A DNA stretch of 42,738 nt, taken from the NCBI RefSeq assembly GCF_900094795.1, contig NZ_FMBC01000041.1, positions 1-42,738 of the forward strand, in the 5' to 3' direction. Numbering within the stretch: the stretch's first letter is position 1; the number at the start of each line of letters is the position of its first letter. A program made the translations under genes and the position numbers. The notes under the pieces were generated by a model that saw nothing but the letters and a program-made list of their open reading frames with translations, was not told the DNA's origin and made no database searches. This stretch comes from Kosakonia oryziphila (lineage in GTDB: Bacteria; Pseudomonadota; Gammaproteobacteria; Enterobacterales; Enterobacteriaceae). Below, piece by piece: positions 37,208-42,738 of this stretch.

Positions 37208-37780
37208 GTGAATAACAAAACGTGCATTGTACTGACCGAAGATCACTACTTGTATCACGGTTTTAGACATCTTGCCGGCGATTATGACTGTATGATGTGC
37301 GACTTCTCAGGAAAACAAATAAGTCATATAGAGTTTTTGCATCCCATTCTTATCGTTGATCTCAGGATGTTAATTACCGGGAAATGGGTTGGATTTGCGA
37401 AGCTCAGAGAGCGATATCCGAACTCTCTTTTTTTACGTTTGTCGCATCGTTCAGTAAGTGGGTTTATATCCGGAAACGCGGAGCTTGAAGCTGACAATAA
37501 ATATATTCATAACACTATTTTCCGCATGGCCTCAACCATTCCCTGCGCCATGTATTTTGATGACAGGAATGACGACAGCGCAACAAAACTTACAAAAGTC
37601 GAAGACAGACTGATACCACTGTTCGCTGGTGGAAAAATTATCGCGTTGCAGTCCAGGAAAGGTAGATGCTCAACCAAAACGCTTTATGCACACAGGATTA
37701 AGATCAGTTACAAACTGGGGTTGCGGCGTCCTATCTTACTTTTTTCCTCAAAAGTATGTCTGACAAATTTTTTGCAGTAA
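37208..37780 (+). CDS. LuxR/FixJ-type helix-turn-helix regulator
   Basis: This 190-residue DNA-binding protein starts at GTG behind AAGGAG. Its N-terminal part (about 1-130) resembles a degenerate receiver-like domain (MNNKTCIVLTEDHYLYHGFR; HPILIVDLRML), without a clear acidic pocket. The C-terminal 50 residues fit the LuxR HTH pattern (EDRLIPLFAGGKIIALQ near 132, then SRKGRCSTKTLYAHRIKISY with the KTLYAHR recognition helix). Proteins of this type often control fimbriae or capsule in enteric bacteria. The small frameshifted gene just upstream is probably co-transcribed. The C-terminus (SSKVCLTNFLQ) is short but looks complete. Confidence 0.65.
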   Translation: MNNKTCIVLTEDHYLYHGFRHLAGDYDCMMCDFSGKQISHIEFLHPILIVDLRMLITGKWVGFAKLRERYPNSLFLRLSHRSVSGFISGNAELEADNKYIHNTIFRMASTIPCAMYFDDRNDDSATKLTKVEDRLIPLFAGGKIIALQSRKGRCSTKTLYAHRIKISYKLGLRRPILLFSSKVCLTNFLQ

Positions 37781-38301
37781 GGCAAACTGGGCTTAGTATA
37801 TTTGAATACGACTGCAAGTAAGATCTATGTTTTGAACCATCATTGAAGGCGGCTGGCTTGGTTTAATGCCATTTCATTATTCAGTTAGTTCTCCTTCTGG
37901 CAAGACGAATCTCCTCCGTGAGCATAGGTTTTATGCCCTGGTGTTAGTCACTCTGCTTCTTATAAAAGGTTTACCTCTGTAAAGCAAGCAAACCACTGAC
38001 AACATGTTTATGTATTTTAATATTAGCCTGGAGACACTGATTGACCTGAACAAATTCCATATATTTTCTCATGGTTTCTAGAGCCTGAAGCCTGTGGATG
38101 GTCTCGACGATCTGCTGTGACTCTGTCGTATTTAAGTCCAACACATCCGCAAATATGGTATCAAAGATGCTTAGATGACTATGTGCGCAAAGCCGAGAGA
38201 GTAAACTCGCAGATAAATAATAGTCTTACAAACGATACGGCAACTTCTTTGGCCCTGCCTTTTAAATTACACATATATTTAGTCAATTATTATATTTCCA
38301 C
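37781..38301. other. Gap with a start-less minus-strand frame at 37971-38225
   Basis: No complete gene is visible. On the minus strand an open frame of about 84 codons (38225 to TAA at 37973-37971) has no ATG/GTG near its start. It reads like real protein: SIFDTIFADVLDLNTTESQQ, VETIHRLQALETMRKYMEFV, ending VVSGLLALQR. This may be the C-terminal part of a broken gene of unknown family. The plus-strand 62-codon frame over the same bases (38117-38305) is probably its shadow. Confidence 0.4.
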
Positions 38302-38379
38302 ATGAAAGATGGAATTGGTGCATTAGCAATGGGTTGTATATCTATAATGCTTTTGGCATTTATCATGTGTCAGTTTTAA
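38302..38379 (+). CDS. Possible 25-residue membrane peptide
   Basis: An ATG at 38302 encodes MKDGIGALAMGCISIMLLAF followed by IMCQF, essentially one hydrophobic helix. The stop is 21 bp before the start of the CadC-like regulator. There is no strong Shine-Dalgarno, but its ATG overlaps the stop of a 62-codon plus-strand frame (ATGA). It may be a leader or small membrane protein of the regulator operon, or chance. Confidence 0.25.
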   Translation: MKDGIGALAMGCISIMLLAFIMCQF

Positions 38380-38400
38380 ACGCAACAAGCGGAGGTTTTT

Positions 38401-39185
38401 GTGCAGTATATAATAAATAGTTCGATAGTTTTTGACAGAGGAGATGGTACACTCAAACACCCGGAGAGCAATGACGTAGTCCAACTTCCTCTTCCTGCAC
38501 AGCGCTTGCTACTGATAATTCTCGAGTCTGGAGGTGAAATTCTCAGCAGGGATTTTTTATTTCGTGAGGTTTGGGACAAATTCGGGCTTACTGGTTCGAA
38601 TAGCAATCTTAACCAGTATTTGAGTCTTTTACGCCGAAATATGATGGTATTTGGTTGTGAAAATTTTGTTATAACTTTGCCAAAAGTTGGAATAAGGCTT
38701 GATGAGCATATCAGCATTGTGAAGGAGCCAAAAGAGAAATTATCTGACCATCCTTTTGTTCCGGAACCGGCTGAACCACAGGACAAAAAAAATCAGACAC
38801 ATTCTTTTTTAAATTAAGTCTGATCGGTCTAATCGTGCTTATCTTTATTACGTTAGTAAGCGTATGGATCCTTAATGTCAGGAATACAGCACGTGCTCCA
38901 GTATTTTCAGCACATACCTTACAAGCAGGTTGTATTATTCACACTATTAAATCTGAAAGTGAGTACCACGGTGGAAAAATCGAAAACCAGGTGCTTAAGA
39001 TACTGAAAAAAAATAGTCTTCCTTGCTGGAAAGGATTTAATATTTATTACTTTGACTACTACACTTCAAGCCCCCTCCAAACATATGGACGGACAATGCT
39101 GTCACTTTGTCGCCCGGCAGCCAATGGGGTAAACAGAGCGTGCGATAACGTTTATTATTTAGACCGGAAAGAAATTAATGATTAA
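38401..39185 (+). pseudogene. CadC/ToxR/MarT-like membrane regulator, split by a -1 frame change
   Basis: The first frame (GTG at 38401 behind GGAGG, to 38817) gives an OmpR-type winged helix: LPLPAQRLLLIILESGGEIL near 30 and FGLTGSNSNLNQYLSLLRRN near 61. After an A8 run at 38785-38792, the frame one base back continues KSDTFFFKLSLIGLIVLIFI, a membrane helix, then a periplasmic part with four cysteines (AGCIIHT, PCWKGF, LCRP, RACDN) ending DRKEIND at 39185. Joined, it is a 261-residue one-component membrane regulator of the CadC/ToxR type; the FidL-like gene next to it points to MarT. A AAA AAT at 38787-38793 allows -1 slippage in phase. It could also be a mutation, leaving a soluble HTH protein of 138 residues. 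Confidence 0.7.
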
Positions 39186-39425
39186 GAAAACTGTATTCAC
39201 TCTTATTGCTGCTATGTTGGTTATCGCACCTTTAGTTGTTAAGCTGGCACAAGATAAAATAAATTACCATTTAAATGCCTCGCCTTCACAAGATATGCTC
39301 TTGATGACGAGGACAGGAAAGTCCATATGAACATATCCCATGATTTGAGGCTTTATTCTTCTGACAAGAGATATCTTCTGCTGAACGGGAATGTTGTTGA
39401 CGGTGACAAAAGGACGCAAGGGTAA
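39178..39425 (+). pseudogene. FidL-like membrane protein, frameshifted and shortened
   Basis: FidL-type proteins are small inner-membrane/periplasmic partners encoded beside MarT-type regulators in Salmonella and relatives. The ATG at 39178 overlaps the regulator's end and encodes MIKKTVFTLIAAMLVIAPLV, a signal anchor. The first frame stops at 39330, while the matching second half lies one base back: FTRYALDDEDRKVHMNISHD, then LLLNGNVVDGDKRTQG and TAA at 39423. The usual C-terminal strand is missing. It is broken as read. Confidence 0.55.
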
Positions 39426-39465
39426 TTTATTACTTAATATTTAAGCCGCCCTAAAACCTACAAAT

Positions 39466-39933
39466 TTAACCTCCGGGCATTGCAGATGAATGGTGGGAAG
39501 AAATTTTCCATTCTTTTCCATCCCAGACATAGGTAAATGTATAACGAGCAGAGACTTTGGTTTTATCTGCAAATGTGAAAGTATATGTTCCTATGTCTAT
39601 TGCTTTATTGCACCCCAGGCGTATCGTTCTACTATCAATCTTACCAACTGGTTTTTTCTCAAGAAAATGCTCAAAGTAATCAGTTCTTTCTTCGTCTGTA
39701 AGCCTTACCTTATTTGATACTGTAGGTAATAAAACTGCATCACTAAGATAATTTTCGCTGACTTTTTTAGCATCACCAGTCTGAAGTGAAGCATTCCATT
39801 TATCAAATAATGCTTCTATTTGTGAACGTTCAACTTTTGCACAAGAACTTGTCGTTGTGGCAAATGAAACATTCGTCACCAGCATTAATGCAGAAAAAAT
39901 TCCCAGTGATTTAATCCCATGTTTATTATACAT
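39466..39933 (-). CDS. Secreted SgcJ/EcaC-family (SnoaL-like) protein
   Basis: This 155-residue protein has a signal peptide (about 1-25, SLGIFSALMLVTNVSFA) and one SnoaL-like/DUF4440 domain: EALFDKWNASLQTGDAKKVS near 39-58, then YLSDAVLLPTVS and a beta-rich end (YTFTYVWDGKEWKISSHHSS). The family forms NTF2-like cone-shaped dimers with ligand pockets; its physiological role in enterics is unclear. Two cysteines (31, 107) could form a disulphide in the periplasm. An AAGGAAA ribosome-binding site lies before the ATG. It is convergent with the FidL-like remnant and stands alone. Confidence 0.75.
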   Translation of the reverse strand: MYNKHGIKSLGIFSALMLVTNVSFATTTSSCAKVERSQIEALFDKWNASLQTGDAKKVSENYLSDAVLLPTVSNKVRLTDEERTDYFEHFLEKKPVGKIDSRTIRLGCNKAIDIGTYTFTFADKTKVSARYTFTYVWDGKEWKISSHHSSAMPGG

Positions 39934-40541
39934 AACGTTTCCTTATGATTAAAAATAACAAACAACGAGAGAATATTAATAACAAAAATATGTTTTAAAA
40001 GCAATTTTTATTTGCTTTTCATTTGCTTACAATTACATACAGACGTTAGCGTTATCTTTTTCATTGGTGAATTTGTAACGGGGATTTTCTTTTAAACAAA
40101 TATTAAACGGCACTACTTAAATCCCCACCGGGGTTATTATCACAATGCAAATATATGACATCAAGTACCATAAACACAGAGTCACCTATTCGGGGACTGA
40201 TACAGTTCGGCTAATTGCAGCTCTGTGGCCCCCTCCACTTCCGACTAACAATATGCTGACAACCTCATCCGAAAATAGTTTTTAGTGATGGCTAAAGCAA
40301 ACAACTCCCGCAGTAATCCTGAAGGATAAAATAACAAGCCACCTCAGTTGAGCCGGAGAAAAATATGGCAATATTAATGCTGTAATATTTCTCCTCATGA
40401 ATATGTTCAAATAATTTTCCGAGAAATTCCGACACGGCTTCACTCCCAATAATGTATCAGTTGCTCTGGTAACCCTCCTCTGTTTCATAACACTACCTAC
40501 ACCAGCGGTGAGAAGCAGGCGGGAGACACTCTGTGAAAAAG
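39934..40541. other. Gap with no recognisable gene
   Basis: About 600 bp. The first 80 bp hold the leader of the SgcJ-like gene. The rest has short frames without family signal on either strand. A small GC hairpin (ATCCCCACCGGGGTTAT near 40119-40135) has no T-tract. A 142-codon minus-strand frame at 40282-40710 has unlikely composition and overlaps the nuclease-like remnant below, so I do not call it. Confidence 0.4.
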
Positions 40542-40619
40542 GAGAGCGTGCTTGTTGTGAGGGATAAGCCGACCACAGCCCGCAGCTACCTGAACCACTG
40601 GGCATCGCGCTGGGTGTAG
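40542..40619 (+). pseudogene. Possible C-terminal remnant of a phospholipase-D-type nuclease
   Basis: The plus strand reads ESVLVVRDKPTTARSYLNHW followed by ASRWV and TAG. This resembles the conserved C-terminal end of small PLD-family endonucleases (Nuc, pKM101-like: 'ENVLVV....A..Y..HW..R'). Upstream sequence in neighbouring frames (SGEKQAGDTL near 40503-40532) may belong to the same gene after frameshifts, but the HKD motif is not visible. The call rests on one short match from memory. Confidence 0.3.
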
Positions 40620-40818
40620 AACAAACGTACTGACAGCCTAAGAAACGATCCTCACACGCAAACCGCGCGCCAACACGGGTTAAGTTAATAAAGTAAGTCA
40701 CTGATTTCATTAATCTGTAGTATTTTCTGCAAAGTTCCAGACTTGATGCCTGAGGAGGCAGAGATGTCGCAGCCTGAAAAATGCAGTTTCCTCATCGAAT
40801 GAAAATGAAGACCATCTG

Positions 40819-41007
40819 TTGAGTGCTTCAGAGCGGCAACGAAGTTTTGTTGTGCGGAAGTGTGAAACATGCAAAGAAATTAAGATACTTGTACCGAAGA
40901 AGCCCAAGAACAAATTTCAGGGAATGTGCGCAGAGAGCGGTCTGAGTCAGGCAGAATTGTTTAGCCGTTTAATTGATAAGGATGGGCCAAACGGCGTTAT
41001 TGGCTGA
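40819..41007 (+). CDS. Possible small plasmid- or phage-type protein, 62 residues
   Basis: A TTG-initiated frame encodes a basic, Cys-containing N-terminal part (VVRKCETCKEIKILVPKKPK, a CxxC pair) and a helical C-terminal part (MCAESGLSQAELFSRLIDKD) that resembles a small DNA-binding or ribbon-helix-helix segment. No good ribosome-binding site is seen. It could be a short gene of a mobile element or a remnant of one; I do not recognise the family. Confidence 0.3.
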   Translation: MSASERQRSFVVRKCETCKEIKILVPKKPKNKFQGMCAESGLSQAELFSRLIDKDGPNGVIG

Positions 41008-41255
41008 CATTCGTGCTTGAGTGAGCGCGTAATTATAACTGCTCGCAATTGATATCCCCCGGCTTGTTATCAATGCAATTTTAGCTCATATTAAATGGCA
41101 AAGAAAAATCCTCCAGGGCCCACGATGACTGCATATGAAATTTGCTCTGAATGTATAGGTCATATTATGTTTTCCTTCTCGCCGGGGTAGCTGTCGGATC
41201 TGGATTATATTGTTGTATGACTATAGACTATTCTTATGTTATTAAGAGGATAATT

Positions 41256-42446
41256 ATGATTAGATACATTTTTATATTTTTTATTTTGCCGTCTTTTTTT
41301 TGTGGTGAGGCTGTGGCTGAGAGCAGCTTTAATCACCCCGGTATATTCGTGAGTTTAAAACAATTGCAATATGTTAAGGACAATCTATCCAGTGAGCCGT
41401 GGAAATCAGCCTACGAAAAGGTTTTACAAGACCCTCTCGCTGACAAAAATTACGAACCAACCCCCTGGAGTACTGTTGAATGTGGCTCCTTTTCTAAAAC
41501 AAATAATGGATGTAAGGATGAAGTGAGAGATGCTCAGGCTGCTTATACACAAGCGTTGTTGTGGAAGCTTAGCGGTGAGACTGTCTATGCTGAAAATGTA
41601 CGCAAAATTTTGAATGCCTGGGCTAATACCCTGACGGGGGGCCACACAAATAGTAATGGACCATTGCAGGCATCCTGGTCCGCAGAAATGTTTACCCGCG
41701 CAGCTGAAATTGTTAAGTACACTTATACAGGTTGGCCTCAATCAGAAAAAGACAAAGTAGCTAAGTTATTTGCGAAGCAATATTACCCCGATATTTCACG
41801 AATGTTTACCGGTAGCTATGCTTGTTATAATAAGAACTGGCATGCAAGTGCGATTGAGGCAATGTTAAATATTTCAGTTTTCAATGAAAAGAAGAACTGG
41901 TTTAATGATGCCATAAAAAAATGGCGTAGTCTTGTCCCGGCCTATATTTATCTGTCGTCAGATGGCTCCAGACCTAAAAATGCCTCGTGGTGTTCACTCA
42001 ATAACTCACAAATAAACGCACACTGGAATAATCCAAAAAGTTACGTTGATGGTTTGACCCAGGAAAGTTGCCGTGATTTCGAGCATACTGCTTACGGTCT
42101 GGCAGCTATAATCAATACTGCCGAGACAGCCAGGTTGCAGGGAGTCGATTTATACCAGGATAAGGATAGTGATGCCCAGAAACGCATTATTAAAGCTATG
42201 GAATTGCACAGTGCGTACCAGACTACTGCTTTATCTGATAAATTATGCCAAAACTATGATGGTTACAAACTCAATACCAAAGGTACATTTGAAGTCGGAT
42301 TTAACCAGTACTCTGTACGCCAGGGACTTAACCTTCCTCAAACTTCTGCATTCCTGGTAAGCACCAGGCCAACCAAAGGGCATTTTCATTACCTCTGGGA
42401 GACATTAACTCATGGTTTGGTTGGTGATCGTAACCACGGTAACTGA
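41256..42446 (+). CDS. Exported alginate-lyase-family protein (PF05426 type)
   Basis: This is probably a periplasmic or secreted polysaccharide lyase with an (alpha/alpha) toroid acting on a uronate-containing polymer. I chose the start MIRYIFIFFILPSFFCGEAV at 41256 (396 residues) because AGAGGA precedes it and a signal peptide (cleavage after AVA, near 21) follows; the frame is open 35 codons upstream without a better site. Family features are HPGIFVSLKQLQYVKDNL at the mature start, a catalytic-type N-W-H at 194-196 (YNKNWHASAIEAML), and R273-D-F-E-H277 followed by TAYGLAA. Six or more cysteines suggest disulphides. It ends before an in-frame tail and an IS256-type end. GC is low relative to the operon. 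Confidence 0.8.
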   Translation: MIRYIFIFFILPSFFCGEAVAESSFNHPGIFVSLKQLQYVKDNLSSEPWKSAYEKVLQDPLADKNYEPTPWSTVECGSFSKTNNGCKDEVRDAQAAYTQALLWKLSGETVYAENVRKILNAWANTLTGGHTNSNGPLQASWSAEMFTRAAEIVKYTYTGWPQSEKDKVAKLFAKQYYPDISRMFTGSYACYNKNWHASAIEAMLNISVFNEKKNWFNDAIKKWRSLVPAYIYLSSDGSRPKNASWCSLNNSQINAHWNNPKSYVDGLTQESCRDFEHTAYGLAAIINTAETARLQGVDLYQDKDSDAQKRIIKAMELHSAYQTTALSDKLCQNYDGYKLNTKGTFEVGFNQYSVRQGLNLPQTSAFLVSTRPTKGHFHYLWETLTHGLVGDRNHGN

Positions 42447-42656
42447 CCTTCCTGTTGGCAAAGACAGATTAAACCCGCCCGTGTCAGGTATACACAACGG
42501 TTGCAGGATGCAGAATTACGGCCATCAACGGAAAGTACGGGCGGCTGGCGATGGTCTGTAAAAGTAGAGGTCAATAAACCGACAGAGCTGGAAAAGTCGA
42601 TCAGATGTGAAGCTGGCAACAATCGCTTATATGAGAGAAAATATCGGGAGTGTTAG
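42447..42656 (+). other. In-frame open tail after the lyase stop
   Basis: The lyase TGA (42444-42446) is followed in the same frame by 69 more codons to TAG at 42654. These include RVRYTQRLQDAELRPSTEST, GGWRWSVKVEVNKPTELEKS and AGNNRLYERKYREC. The composition is coding-like but unlike the lyase, so it is probably the C-terminal fragment of another gene, of unknown family, joined by deletion and cut off at the IS end. Read-through is conceivable but unsupported. Confidence 0.4.
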
Positions 42657-42738
42657 AAATTCTGTGTCATTCCAGTAATATACAATCAAAAAGGAATGAC
42701 ACATGTCCCAGCCCTTCGATTTTGACAAAGCACTTAAG
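42646..42738 (+). mobile_element. Left end of an IS256-family element
   Basis: The sequence from about 42646 (GGGAGTGTTAGAAATTCTGT) fits the terminal inverted repeat plus leader of an IS256-family element, and is followed by a transposase start. The exact boundary cannot be set without the right end, which is outside the window. Its transposase N-terminus differs from the IS256-type debris at 33449, so the two are different elements. Confidence 0.65.
42703..42738 (+). CDS. IS256-family transposase, 5' end only
   Basis: The ATG at 42703, with AAGGAATG just upstream, begins MSQPFDFDKALK and runs off the window after 12 codons. This start is typical of one group of IS256-family transposases. 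Integrity cannot be judged. Confidence 0.65.
   Translation, partial: MSQPFDFDKALK

Noticed and set aside
38117..38305. Plus-strand 62-codon frame upstream of the 25-residue membrane peptide
   Set aside because: Most of it is antisense to a more protein-like minus-strand frame (37971-38225), and there is no ribosome-binding site. The ATGA overlap with the next small frame may be chance.
40282..40710. Minus-strand frame of 142 codons
   Set aside because: It has unlikely composition, no ribosome-binding site, and overlaps a more protein-like plus-strand remnant at 40542-40619.
1..42738. CRISPR arrays, rRNA and tRNA genes, complete prophage
   Set aside because: I looked for regularly spaced direct repeats, conserved rRNA segments, full tRNA folds and phage structural or integrase genes and saw none.

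Overview
The window is chromosomal DNA from a member of the Enterobacteriaceae. The evidence is a nearly complete colanic acid (group 1 exopolysaccharide) operon whose products match the E. coli K-12 set in order and length. Beside it is a type VI secretion (T6SS) segment in the tssB-tssC-tssK-tssL-ompA-hcp-clpV-vgrG order typical of Enterobacter/Klebsiella-type clusters. I would place it near Enterobacter, Citrobacter or Cronobacter but cannot name a genus. All assignments come from reading translated sequence and recalled family features; no database search was run.

Layout. (1) 1-11460, minus strand: eight T6SS genes, from tssB (sheath) to vgrG (spike), with vgrG cut by the window edge. Several stop/start overlaps are of the ATGA type, and a promoter-like site lies upstream of tssB. 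(2) 11461-13709: a gene-poor stretch followed by an IS scar, in which the left end of one IS3-family element is interrupted by a second, internally deleted IS3-family element. (3) 13710-32096, minus strand: the colanic acid operon wza-wzb-wzc-wcaA-(wcaB fragment)-wcaC-wcaD-wcaE-wcaF-gmd-fcl-gmm-wcaI-cpsB-cpsG-wcaJ-wzxC. The usual last genes wcaK, wcaL and wcaM are missing exactly where the IS scar lies. wcaB has lost its N-terminal half. The JUMPstart/ops element remains in the wza leader, but just upstream of it lies a decayed IS5-family transposase, so the native promoter region appears to be gone.

(4) 32330-42738: a patchy, mostly AT-rich accessory region. It holds IS5- and IS256-family debris, a DigH/YddW-like glycosyl hydrolase pseudogene, an intact GH18-type exported hydrolase coupled to a small secreted protein, a frameshifted small gene upstream of a LuxR-type regulator, a CadC/ToxR/MarT-like membrane regulator split by a -1 frame change and followed by a broken FidL-like gene, a secreted SgcJ/EcaC-like protein, an exported alginate-lyase-family protein, and the start of an IS256-family transposase at the right edge.

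How it fits together. The T6SS genes build the contractile sheath, tube, baseplate adaptor and recycling ATPase, and the remaining core genes presumably lie to the left. The exopolysaccharide genes make GDP-fucose, assemble the lipid-linked repeat unit, flip it, polymerise it and export it. The loss of wcaKLM, half of wcaB and probably the promoter argues that this locus no longer makes standard colanic acid. The right-hand region combines exported glycan-active enzymes with virulence-type regulators and heavy pseudogenisation. The most unusual signals are the three nearby frame discontinuities in regulatory genes, two of them at homopolymers with slippery-site geometry, and the clean loss of both ends of the colanic acid operon at IS scars.
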